Shown piece by piece: positions 26,448 through 33,774 of a stretch of DNA of 64,000 nucleotides. Position numbers and translations under genes: made by a program. Positions within the stretch are counted from its first letter, which is position 1. Every line of letters begins with the position of its first letter. Origin of the DNA: Paracoccaceae bacterium (GTDB lineage: Bacteria > Pseudomonadota > Alphaproteobacteria > Rhodobacterales > Rhodobacteraceae); the NCBI GenBank assembly GCA_021648025.1, contig JAKITO010000003.1, positions 124,001 through 188,000 on the forward strand, in the 5' to 3' direction. Below the pieces are notes generated by a model, which did no database searches, was not told the DNA's origin, and saw nothing but the letters and a program-made list of their open reading frames with translations.

Positions 26448-26839
26448 TCCAACGCTAGCAAATCTCGAACACGATACAAGAAATGAGTGATGTTGTCCTT
26501 GATTTGTTCCAGTTTGTAGTCATCGCGTCGCCCCACATCAACAGCCATACTGGCGAAAGATATTAAGGCGACTAATTTTTCACTAAAATAGGCGTCGCTA
26601 TCTGCGGGACCTAATTCTGGCCCGTTCTTCTTACGATCCTCAAAGGCCATTTCCATAGTCTTTTTGTGAAAATCAATTTCTGCAATGAACCTTTTGACCG
26701 AGGCCGCAGATAAGTCAGATTCACTACAGTCGTCCGCGATTTGGGTGATACGGTTCAAAGCGGACCGCGCAACTTCTTTCACTTGATTTCCTCCAATGGA
26801 TTTCTCGCATTGATTGTAGGCGTAAACGGTTGTCCCCAT
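26444..26839 (-). CDS. Unknown satellite protein, 131 residues
   Basis: I do not recognise this protein. It is charged and predominantly helical, with no signal peptide or membrane helix, and ends IKDNITHFLYRVRDLLALD. Two cysteines lie in the first half. It converges on terL with a 4-bp overlap and belongs to a run of three minus-strand genes. The ATG at 26839 is preferred to the TTG at 26842. The opposite orientation to packaging genes suggests an early, regulatory or host-interaction role, which is only a guess. Confidence 0.6.
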   Translation of the reverse strand: MGTTVYAYNQCEKSIGGNQVKEVARSALNRITQIADDCSESDLSAASVKRFIAEIDFHKKTMEMAFEDRKKNGPELGPADSDAYFSEKLVALISFASMAVDVGRRDDYKLEQIKDNITHFLYRVRDLLALD

Positions 26840-26844
26840 CAAGC

Positions 26845-27084
26845 CTAAGCGGCGGCCAATCGCGCGGTGGCATCTGCAATTTTGCGGGCGAATCCCAGAT
26901 CATCCCAGACAACCTTATGCACTACAGCCTGGCAGCCCCGTTGCAACGGCACGGCACCGCCTTGGTATTGATCCGGGCCGATCTGGAACACGGCAGGCAC
27001 CCACCGGCCCCCGTCATCGACTTTCTGTTCGCCAACTTGGACCAGTCGCGCCCTGGCAGGGGCTAATTCGTAATTGCTTTCCAT
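26845..27084 (-). CDS. Unknown satellite protein, 79 residues
   Basis: The product starts MESNYELAPARARLVQVGEQ and ends ARKIADATARLAAA. No domain is recognised and there is no membrane segment. A GGAAGGG purine run lies about ten bases before the ATG. Its stop is five bases from the next minus-strand start, so the two are probably translated together. Small size, compact packing and orientation are the only clues. Confidence 0.6.
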   Translation of the reverse strand: MESNYELAPARARLVQVGEQKVDDGGRWVPAVFQIGPDQYQGGAVPLQRGCQAVVHKVVWDDLGFARKIADATARLAAA

Positions 27085-27192
27085 GATGTGATTCCCTTCC
27101 TTGAAACCGACGTTAGTACGAAAAATTCATGTAACATACTGATTTTTAAGGTGAATATTCCCCTGGTAGGTAAGTGATTGGGGCAACCGACC

Positions 27193-27552
27193 CTACGCCG
27201 CCCTGCCCGGATGCACGATAGGGTTGCCCCAAGGCACCATCGCAGTCGGATGGTAGATCGGGCCGGTTGCCCCGACCAGCAAGGTTTGCGACTTGCGCGG
27301 CTGTAAGGCAAACCCGCCCTCTGGAATCATATCTTCCCAGCCGGTCATTTCCGCATCGGTGTTTTCACCGTTGGTGGCGAACGCTGCCCAGTCTTTGGGT
27401 TTTTTGAAACCAAAGTGGTCAAATAGCTGTTCAAGTTTTTTGCAGGTTTCTCGCGGGGGCTGATCCACGCACATCAAAAAGACAAATTTTGCCCATTCGA
27501 GGGGGGAGTGCAGTGCGGCGTATTCAAGCGGCATTTTGTCAATCGGTTTCAT
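27193..27552 (-). CDS. Unknown satellite protein, 119 residues
   Basis: The product starts MKPIDKMPLEYAALHSPLEW and has many aromatic residues, with a proline- and glycine-rich C-terminal half. No known family is recognised. A GAGG site lies about 11 bases before the ATG. It is first in the minus-strand group and divergent from the head-gene operon, so the 248 bp upstream should hold promoters for both directions. Confidence 0.6.
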   Translation of the reverse strand: MKPIDKMPLEYAALHSPLEWAKFVFLMCVDQPPRETCKKLEQLFDHFGFKKPKDWAAFATNGENTDAEMTGWEDMIPEGGFALQPRKSQTLLVGATGPIYHPTAMVPWGNPIVHPGRAA

Positions 27553-27597
27553 TATCTTTGATCCTCACCTTGTGGTTGGTTTCCTTGTAAAATGGGA

Positions 27598-27678
27598 CTG
27601 CCGAGCCTGGCCCTTGACGACACGACTCGGCAGCCCCTACCGCAACCGCCCAGGAGGAAAGGTAAAAACCCTCTGGGC
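27598..27678. other. Two successive hairpins in the divergent intergenic region
   Basis: CTGCCGAG (27598-27605) pairs with CTCGGCAG (27626-27633). GCCCAGGAGG (27648-27657) pairs with CCCTCTGGGC (27669-27678) with one bulge. They lie in the only sizeable non-coding stretch of the element's centre (27553-27800). They could be a regulatory RNA, operators or a packaging site. The base pairing is visible; the role is not. Confidence 0.4.
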
Positions 27679-27800
27679 AGCCATGTCGGGTTTGTAGCGG
27701 ATGTGTACTCAAATGGCAAACTCTATTCTGGTAAAAATAACTCTGGTAGAATCAAAAATGAGATGCTATTGGTATTTCATGCCAGCAAGGAGAGCGACAT

Positions 27801-28403
27801 ATGGACACCCTGGAATATAATCTGCGTGTGAATGAGGTGGCCCGTGCGGTCATGCACCCGGCAGATGATCATGCGGAAATCGTGCGCAAGGTGCGCAACT
27901 TCACAAGCCGGGGGCTTATCGTGACCCGGCACCGCGACCCAAACGACAAGCGGGGCGCGTACCTTTTGGCTGCACCCGATGCGCTGATCGCGGCCATTTT
28001 GCTGCGACTCTATGATACGGGGCTGCACGACAAAAAAGCCTCTGAGGCAGTGGCTATCCGCCTTCACACTTGGAACGAATATGACTTTGATCCGGGCCGG
28101 GCTGAAACCGATCCCATTGTGATCCCGGAAAACGCCCCCCGTGATCCGGCGGCCCACATCTGGGAATCCTTTTGCGCCGATCCTCGCGGCACACAGTTTA
28201 ACCTGACTCTCCGTTGGTGGCGCAACATTGACACCGGGGCGCGCCTTTGCCGCACCTGCCTGTTTAAAGAAGGTGACGGGCTTTTGGGCAAGGAATACGA
28301 CCCCGGCCCTGATTGGGAAATCATGTCCGAACTGGTGATTGTCATGGACAAGATTCTTACCGATCTGCGCCAGCGGCTAAATGTTATCAAAAAGCTGAAT
28401 TGA
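27801..28403 (+). CDS. Winged-HTH-like protein leading the head operon
   Basis: The 200-residue product opens with a segment resembling a winged or MerR-like helix-turn-helix (NEVARAVMHPADDHAEIVRKVRNFTSRGLIVTRH, split here over about residues 11-44). A helical region follows, and the C-terminal half contains a CRTC pair. A good AAGGAG site precedes the ATG. It ends one base before the portal ATG, so it heads the head-gene operon. A regulator of that operon is the natural guess, but a structural role is not excluded. Confidence 0.6.
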   Translation: MDTLEYNLRVNEVARAVMHPADDHAEIVRKVRNFTSRGLIVTRHRDPNDKRGAYLLAAPDALIAAILLRLYDTGLHDKKASEAVAIRLHTWNEYDFDPGRAETDPIVIPENAPRDPAAHIWESFCADPRGTQFNLTLRWWRNIDTGARLCRTCLFKEGDGLLGKEYDPGPDWEIMSELVIVMDKILTDLRQRLNVIKKLN

Positions 28404-28404
28404 T

Positions 28405-29796
28405 ATGACCCACCCCGGTATCTTTACCCGAGTAAAAGCCGCCCTTTGGGGTAGCACCGCCGAAACCCACCAGCGCAGCTATGACGCTGCCACCGGCGGG
28501 CGGCGCGGCCAATCGTTTCGGTCTTATGGCCCAACCGGGGCGGAAACTCTGGCAGCCGCTGCGCCTTTGCGGTCACGGGCGCGATATGCCCACCAGAATA
28601 GCGCCTACATTACCAATGGCGTGGCCGCGATTGTCGCGCAGGCGGTGGGCGCGGGCATTGAATCCAATAGCGCGCACCCGGACCCTGACCAGAGAGCCGA
28701 GATTGACGCGATCTTTTTGACTGCATCGACTGCGATAGATGCAGAGGGCCGCACCGATCTGAGGGGCCTTACAGCCGCCGTGGTGCAAGCTGTTGTAGTT
28801 GATGGTGAAGCCTTCGTTATGATCGAAGAATCGCCCGACGGTATCCGGTTGCGCCAGATACCCGCCGAAATGGTTGACGAGTCCATGACCCGCGATCTGG
28901 GCAACGGAGGCTACATCGCCGCCGGGATCGAGTTTGACGCAAATGGTCGCCGAGTCGCGTATTATGTGCAACCCCACAGACCGACAGAACTGTTCCCAAC
29001 TGCTGGGGAACCGATCAGAGTGCCTGCCGAGAATATGTGCCACATCTTCAAGCCGGTTGGTGCCGGACAGGTTCGGGGCGTTTCATGGCTGGCACCGGTT
29101 CTATTGACTCTAAACGAACTGGACCAACTTTTGGACGCCCTTTTGGTAGGCATTAAAACCAGCGCGATGCTGGCGGGCTTTGTCACCAATGTGAACGACA
29201 TGGGTGGCGATGCCTTCCCTGATGCCGACGGGCTTGCCGATATTTCCCTTGAACCCGGCACGGTGCGGGTGTTGCCGGGCGGTACAGACATCAAATTCAC
29301 CGCCCCCGATCAGGCTAAAGACTCCATCGCATTCGCGAAGCTGACCTTGGGCCAGATCGCCGCCGGGCTTGGGGTTCCCCAGCACCTGTTGGACGGTGAC
29401 TTGTCTGGGGCGAACTACAGTTCCCTTAGAGCCGGTCTATTGACGTTCCGAGTCCGTTTGGAACAGCTAACATATCAAACCCTGATTCCCCAATTCCTCG
29501 ACGTGGTTCACCGCCGCGTTGTCACTCATGCCTATCTTTCCGGTGCGCTGGACGGTGATTTGTCGGACGCCTTGAAAGTCGAATGGATTCCCCCTGCCCA
29601 GATGCAGGTGGACCCCGCCAAGTCGGCCCAAGCTACCCGCGATCTACTGGATATGGGCCTTATGAGCCGTCGCCAAGCGGTCGCAGCCCAAGGCTGGAAC
29701 ATCGACAACCTTGACCGGGAAATCGCCGCTGACCGGGAACGCGAAGCCGCCCTGAAACTTTCATTTACTGGAGAACCCACAAATGACGCTGCATGA
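28405..29796 (+). CDS. Phage portal protein, lambda family
   Basis: The portal dodecamer forms the DNA entry vertex of the capsid and binds terminase. The 463-residue product has the lambda-type start with a conserved RSRARYAHQNSAYITNGV block. It continues with VVDGEAFVMIEE, GVSWLAPVLLTLNELDQLLD and the late block LLDGDLSGANYSSLRAGLL. The length is normal for the family. It overlaps the protease-capsid gene by 14 bp. Confidence 0.9.
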   Translation: MTHPGIFTRVKAALWGSTAETHQRSYDAATGGRRGQSFRSYGPTGAETLAAAAPLRSRARYAHQNSAYITNGVAAIVAQAVGAGIESNSAHPDPDQRAEIDAIFLTASTAIDAEGRTDLRGLTAAVVQAVVVDGEAFVMIEESPDGIRLRQIPAEMVDESMTRDLGNGGYIAAGIEFDANGRRVAYYVQPHRPTELFPTAGEPIRVPAENMCHIFKPVGAGQVRGVSWLAPVLLTLNELDQLLDALLVGIKTSAMLAGFVTNVNDMGGDAFPDADGLADISLEPGTVRVLPGGTDIKFTAPDQAKDSIAFAKLTLGQIAAGLGVPQHLLDGDLSGANYSSLRAGLLTFRVRLEQLTYQTLIPQFLDVVHRRVVTHAYLSGALDGDLSDALKVEWIPPAQMQVDPAKSAQATRDLLDMGLMSRRQAVAAQGWNIDNLDREIAADREREAALKLSFTGEPTNDAA

Positions 29797-31618
29797 TCCC
29801 GTTGAACCGCTCACCCGTGCCGCCAACACTGGCAATTCTTATGACCCGGAAACCCGCACCCTGGAGGCAGTTATTGCCACCACCACCCCGGTTATTCGCA
29901 GGGATGCACGGGGGCCGTTCAATGAGGTACTGGACCCAGCGACCCTGACCATTACCGACTCCGTACCGGTCCTGGACAGCCACCGCACCCAATCGGTGCG
30001 CGATCTGTTGGGCAAGGTGGAGTCGATCCGGGTTGAGGGCGACCAGGTCATTGCCAAGCTACGGATCACAGATGCCGCCGACGCGGACCCAATTGCCCAA
30101 CGTATTGCAGACGGCAGTCTGACTGGTGTCAGCATTGGCTACAAAGTCAGCGCCTGGACAGAAACTGTTGTGAACGGACATCGCCAGAAGTCGCCCACCG
30201 CGTGGCAAGTCACAGAAGTCACACTCACAACGAATCCCGCCGATCCCGGCGCGCGGATTCGATCCCAGAAAGCCCCCGCTGATTCAGTGCGAGCGGGGCG
30301 TATCCTTAAAAATCAAAACCGCACTGGCCAAACCATTGGAGGCAACATGCCTGATACTGTAAACGAAACCACATTGGACGCCGCCGAAATTGAGCGCCGT
30401 TCAGACATTCGCGGGCTTGTCCGTGCTGCGGGGTTGGACCCGGAGGCCGCCGACGATCTGATTGACGCGGGGGCCGACATGACCCGCGCCAAAGCGGAAA
30501 TCTATGACGCGATTCAAACCCGCGCCAGTGCCACCCCGATCATCCGCACGACCTCTGTGCAGAACGACGACCCGGCGGTTATCATCCGGCGGCAGTCGGA
30601 TGCTGTGGCAACCCGCATGGGCGCTACCGCCGAACTGCCCGACGACGCCCGGCAGTACATGGGCGACAGCCTGTTGGACATGGCCCGTGACAGCCTGACC
30701 CGCTCTGGCGTGTCCACCCGTGGCATGGCCCCGGATGAGGTCTTTACCCGCGCCGCGCATGGCACAAGTGATTTCCCGCTGGTGGTCAGCAACGCCATGG
30801 GCAAGATCGCAGCCGAGTCCTACCTGGCCGCAGAGTGCTCCCTGAAACAGCTTAGCCGTCAAAGGGTGCTGCGGGACTTCAAGCCCAGCACATCTATTCG
30901 CCTTGGTGAAATGGGCCGGTTGGAAGAAATCGCCGAGTCCGGTGAAATTACCCACAATAGCCGGGCCGAGAATGGCGAGTCCATGTCGCTCAAGACCTAT
31001 GCGCGTGGGATCACGGTATCGCGGAATCTGCTGATCAATGACGATCTGAACCTCTTGGGCGACCTCACAGCCGCGTTTGGCCAGTCCGCTGCACAGACAG
31101 AGGCCGACCTTATGATTGACCTGTTGACCAGCAACCCGAACCTGTCCGATGGCACCCCGGTGTTTGATGCCTCACGCGGTAACGTCGCGTCCTCGGGTGG
31201 CATTCTGTCCAGTTCCAATCTGGACGAAGCCCGGCAGGCCATGCGCAGCTACAAGGGGTTGGACGGCAAGACGCTGATCAGGGTCACTCCCAAATACTTG
31301 GTTGTCGGGCCGGAACTGGAAACCACCGCCGAAATGCTGCTGGCTTCGATCTATGCCACCACCACCGCAGACGTGAACCCGTGGACCAGCAAACTGACGC
31401 TGATCGTGGAGCCGCGCCTGACTGGTGAAGGTTGGTACATCATGGCAGACCCGGCACGTCTGGCAGGTATGGTCTACGGCTACCTGGCCAGTGCGCAGGG
31501 CGTCCAGATTCAGCGGGCAGAGGCCTGGGATACGTTGGGCCTGAAATACCGCGCGTTCCTGGACTTTGGCGTTGGCTGGACCGACTGGCGTGGTGCCTAC
31601 CACAACGCAGGCGCGTAA
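29783..31618 (+). CDS. Fused prohead protease and major capsid protein
   Basis: The 611-residue product combines two head functions. Residues about 25-165 are an S78-type prohead protease: the catalytic His is in VLDSHRTQ (His67) and Ser in LTGVSIGY (Ser117). A charged linker of about 100 residues follows, which could serve as scaffold. From about residue 290 an HK97-fold capsid part follows, with RLGEMGRLEEIAESGEI and TYARGITVSRNLLIND typical of capsid E-loop and spine regions. The fusion implies self-cleavage during head maturation. Stop and next start overlap by one base (TAATG). Confidence 0.88.
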   Translation: MTLHDPVEPLTRAANTGNSYDPETRTLEAVIATTTPVIRRDARGPFNEVLDPATLTITDSVPVLDSHRTQSVRDLLGKVESIRVEGDQVIAKLRITDAADADPIAQRIADGSLTGVSIGYKVSAWTETVVNGHRQKSPTAWQVTEVTLTTNPADPGARIRSQKAPADSVRAGRILKNQNRTGQTIGGNMPDTVNETTLDAAEIERRSDIRGLVRAAGLDPEAADDLIDAGADMTRAKAEIYDAIQTRASATPIIRTTSVQNDDPAVIIRRQSDAVATRMGATAELPDDARQYMGDSLLDMARDSLTRSGVSTRGMAPDEVFTRAAHGTSDFPLVVSNAMGKIAAESYLAAECSLKQLSRQRVLRDFKPSTSIRLGEMGRLEEIAESGEITHNSRAENGESMSLKTYARGITVSRNLLINDDLNLLGDLTAAFGQSAAQTEADLMIDLLTSNPNLSDGTPVFDASRGNVASSGGILSSSNLDEARQAMRSYKGLDGKTLIRVTPKYLVVGPELETTAEMLLASIYATTTADVNPWTSKLTLIVEPRLTGEGWYIMADPARLAGMVYGYLASAQGVQIQRAEAWDTLGLKYRAFLDFGVGWTDWRGAYHNAGA

Positions 31619-31842
31619 TGGCCACCCTGCAAGAACAACTCACTGAGGCGCGGGCGGCTTATCACCGCCTGCAACTCGGGGAATCAGCGGTCAGTTTCGC
31701 AGACAGCAATGGTGAGCGCGTGGAATACCGCCCGGCCACTGTCCAGAAACTGGCCGCGTATATCAATGATCTGGAACGGCAGATTCTGGGATTGCCCCGC
31801 AAGACCACTCTGCATTTCGCAACCTCGAAAGGTTTGACATGA
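31618..31842 (+). CDS. gpW-like head-tail joining protein
   Basis: The 74-residue product (start MATLQEQLTEARAAYHRLQL) matches the gpW pattern: an N-terminal helix, a short beta hairpin around VSFADSNGERVEYRP, then a second helix ending in LERQILGL. In lambda, gpW plugs the filled head and is needed before tail attachment. Its presence in a tailless element means the heads are prepared to accept a tail. It overlaps the neighbours at both ends. Confidence 0.8.
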   Translation: MATLQEQLTEARAAYHRLQLGESAVSFADSNGERVEYRPATVQKLAAYINDLERQILGLPRKTTLHFATSKGLT

Positions 31843-32168
31843 AAAACTTCATTCAAAAAGGTGACTCGATCACCGTAACCGCCCCGGCGGACGTATCGTC
31901 CGGAGACGGTGTACTGGTGGACGCGCTGTTTGGCGTCGCGTCTGGTGACGCTCTGACCGGCGCAGACGTGGTGCTTGCCACCACGGGCGTCTTTGATCTG
32001 CCCAAGGTGACGGCTGACGATCTGACGTTTGGCAAGCGGGCCTACTGGAACGCGGGCACCGGGGAAGTCACCGCCACCGTGTCCAGCAACAAGCTGATCG
32101 GCGTGGCCGTGGTCGCGGCTGGTGCGGGTGCTGCCACTGTAGCGGTACGCCTGAACGGCTCGTTCTAA
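31839..32168 (+). CDS. DUF2190 capsid-associated protein
   Basis: The 109-residue product starts MKNFIQKGDSITVTAPADVS and continues with beta-rich blocks (GDGVLVDALFGVASGDA, TFGKRAYWN) typical of DUF2190. These proteins are encoded beside capsid genes and are thought to decorate the head. It starts with ATGA overlapping the gpW stop. It ends the recognisable head module; where a normal siphophage would continue with connector and tail genes, the excisionase and integrase follow instead. Confidence 0.8.
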   Translation: MKNFIQKGDSITVTAPADVSSGDGVLVDALFGVASGDALTGADVVLATTGVFDLPKVTADDLTFGKRAYWNAGTGEVTATVSSNKLIGVAVVAAGAGAATVAVRLNGSF

Positions 32169-32172
32169 GACA

Positions 32173-32421
32173 ATGACCCAATCCCGCCAACCTCAACACG
32201 AATCTTGTCCAGCGCCCACCCGGCGCGGGCTGAATCGTGTTGAGGCGGCGGAGTACATCGGCATTGGCACCACATTGTTCGACGAACTGGTATGCGATGG
32301 CCGGATGCCCAAACCCATGCAGATCGGCAAACGAAAGGTCTGGGACGCCCGCGCGGTGGACCAGAGTTTCACCCTCTTGTCGGAGGACAGAGAATCAGAC
32401 CACAATGAGTGGGACGACTGA
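32173..32421 (+). CDS. Excisionase/AlpA-like helix-turn-helix protein
   Basis: The 82-residue product holds a MerR/excisionase-type helix-turn-helix (LNRVEAAEYIGIGTTLFDEL, about residues 20-39) followed by GRMPKPMQIGKRKVWD, the usual wing. Proteins of this type either bend DNA for excision or activate integrase, as AlpA does. It lies three bases before the integrase ATG, so the two are co-translated. Which of the two roles applies cannot be seen from sequence. Confidence 0.75.
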   Translation: MTQSRQPQHESCPAPTRRGLNRVEAAEYIGIGTTLFDELVCDGRMPKPMQIGKRKVWDARAVDQSFTLLSEDRESDHNEWDD

Positions 32422-32423
32422 TC

Positions 32424-33653
32424 ATGCCCGGGGACAAAGTGAAATTCAGATTGAAATATGTGGTGGAGGATACCGACCGGCACGGCACCGTGCGGATGTA
32501 TTACCGCCGTCCTGGTCAGCCCAAAGTCAGGCTGCACGGCGATCTTGGATCACCCGAGTTTCTGGCCAATTACAAGAAAGCCGCCGCTGGCCCGGCCAAG
32601 TTGAGAACCCAAAAAGACACCAAGGTTGGATACGTCAAACATGGCTCTTTCAAATGGCTTTGCTTGGAATACTACAAATCCCCTATGTATCGCCAACTTG
32701 GCCTGACAACGCAAAAGACGCGCCGGTCGATCCTGGAACGGTTCTGCATCAACAAGGGCGACGGTGAAAAGTTATATGGGCAGATGTTACCTCGTCACTT
32801 GCGCAACCGGCGCGATGCAATGATGAATACCCCGGCGGCTGCCAACACAATGATCAAAGTGCTGCGACAGGTTTATAAATACGCTGTGCGCTATGACTTG
32901 CACGACACGAACCCCGCAGCGCAGGTTGAGTACCTGAAAATCAATTCGGACGGCTACCATTCCTGGACCTTGGCCGAGATTGAGAAATACGAGAAAACCC
33001 ACCCGGTAGGCACAACAGCCCGATTGGCATTGGCTCTTGCACTTTACACCGGGCAACGCCGTTCCGATCTGATCCAATTTGGGCGGCAACATGTACGGAT
33101 TGAGGATGCGGTGGCTTGGCTTGTGTTCACCCAACACAAGGGGCGCAATCAACACCCCATCCGGTTGGAAATCCCGATTATTCCTGAGTTGCAGCGGATC
33201 ATTGATGCGACCGAAACGGGCGATCTGACTTTCTTGGTCACAGATTATGGCCGGGCTTTCACCAACAACGGATTCGGCAATAAGGTCCGCAAATGGTGTG
33301 ACAAGGCCGGGTTGCCGCATTGTTCGATTCATGGGCTGCGAAAAGCCGCCGCAAAGCGACTCGCAGAAATGGGCTGTACTGAATTTGAAATCATGGCGAT
33401 CACCGGGCACCAGACCTCGAAAGAGGTGACTCGATACACCAAAGGTGCCGACCAAAGAACCCGCGCGGAAAGCGCATTTCGCAAGATGACGGCGGAACAG
33501 ACAGAGGACAAAAGTGTCCCACTTTTCGACGGGGTTGCAGGCGGTGGGACAAATATGGCCCGTAACTCATTGAAAACAAACATGGCGGGAAAATTGTGGC
33601 AGCCCGTAGGGGAATCGAACCCCTCTTTCCAGGTTGAAAACCTGGCGTCCTAA
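32424..33653 (+). CDS. int: Tyrosine integrase whose C-terminus is read from tRNA-Glu antisense
   Basis: The 409-residue site-specific recombinase has an N-terminal arm/core-binding region (about 1-180) and a catalytic domain with Arg in LYTGQRRSDL, the HGLRKAAAKRL box, the second His in ITGHQTS and nucleophile Tyr in TRYTKG. The ATG at 32424 directly after the xis stop is preferred to the GTG at 32409. The last 19 residues (WQPVGESNPSFQVENLAS and the preceding Leu) are encoded by the complement of the tRNA gene. Integration therefore rebuilds both gene ends at once. Confidence 0.93.
   Translation: MPGDKVKFRLKYVVEDTDRHGTVRMYYRRPGQPKVRLHGDLGSPEFLANYKKAAAGPAKLRTQKDTKVGYVKHGSFKWLCLEYYKSPMYRQLGLTTQKTRRSILERFCINKGDGEKLYGQMLPRHLRNRRDAMMNTPAAANTMIKVLRQVYKYAVRYDLHDTNPAAQVEYLKINSDGYHSWTLAEIEKYEKTHPVGTTARLALALALYTGQRRSDLIQFGRQHVRIEDAVAWLVFTQHKGRNQHPIRLEIPIIPELQRIIDATETGDLTFLVTDYGRAFTNNGFGNKVRKWCDKAGLPHCSIHGLRKAAAKRLAEMGCTEFEIMAITGHQTSKEVTRYTKGADQRTRAESAFRKMTAEQTEDKSVPLFDGVAGGGTNMARNSLKTNMAGKLWQPVGESNPSFQVENLAS
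33515..33551. promoter_or_regulatory. TGTCCCAC / GTGGGACA pair near attR, candidate integrase arm sites
   Basis: TGTCCCAC at 33515-33522 and GTGGGACA at 33544-33551 form an inverted pair inside the integrase 3' end, 45-97 bp from the core. The same 8-mer forms an inverted pair next to attL. Since the DNA also codes for integrase, coding constraint could explain the sequence. Confidence 0.4.
33596..33612. other. Right attachment core (attR) inside tRNA-Glu
   Basis: The 17-bp core is shared exactly with 21672-21688. It covers the CCA end, the acceptor strand and the first bases of the T stem of tRNA-Glu on the minus strand. Confidence 0.9.
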
Positions 33654-33671
33654 CCGATAGACGAACGGGCC
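33597..33671 (-). tRNA. tRNA-Glu (anticodon UUC)
   Basis: The minus strand folds as a 75-nt tRNA including an encoded CCA. The acceptor stem is GGCCCGT with ACGGGCT (first pair G-U). The anticodon stem CCAGG/CCTGG encloses TTTTCAA, giving anticodon TTC. The T loop is GTTCGATTC. The gene serves as the integration site of the element, and the element's integrase frame runs into it from the opposite strand. Confidence 0.96.
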
Positions 33672-33774
33672 ACGCTTGGTGTGCGGTTCATTAGGCAATC
33701 ACACGCCAAGGCGCAAGCCTAAAAATGTCGGCACATCGACAATTTTGCGTCGAAAGGCCAGTGCCAGGCCCGCC

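Larger units (their letters stand above)
21672..33612. mobile_element. Integrated capsid-forming phage-satellite-like element in tRNA-Glu
   Basis: The element is 11.9 kb, bounded by 17-bp att repeats. It encodes primase-helicase, terminase small and large subunits, a winged-HTH-like protein, portal, fused protease-capsid, gpW-like connector, DUF2190 protein, excisionase-like protein and tyrosine integrase, plus three unknown minus-strand genes. No tail, tape-measure, baseplate, lysis or CI-type repressor gene is present. Reading frames are intact, and most genes of the two plus-strand blocks overlap or nearly touch, arguing against a decaying prophage. Known capsid-forming phage satellites have the same functional set. 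The gene order here, with integrase last after the head genes, is unusual. Confidence 0.85.

Noticed and set aside
27592-27831. 79-residue frame over the hairpins in the satellite
   Set aside because: It overlaps the start of a well-supported gene by 31 bp, lies over two hairpins and has no ribosome site of its own.
21672-33612. Decayed prophage remnant as the main reading
   Set aside because: The frames are intact and overlapping, and both replication and integration modules are complete; loss of exactly the tail and lysis genes with no pseudogene left is less likely than a satellite. It is not fully excluded.
24194-33653. A Rhodobacterales gene transfer agent cluster
   Set aside because: Terminase, portal, protease and capsid occur, but they lie with an integrase, a primase and att repeats in a tRNA, and the tail genes and the fixed gene order of the gene transfer agent are missing.
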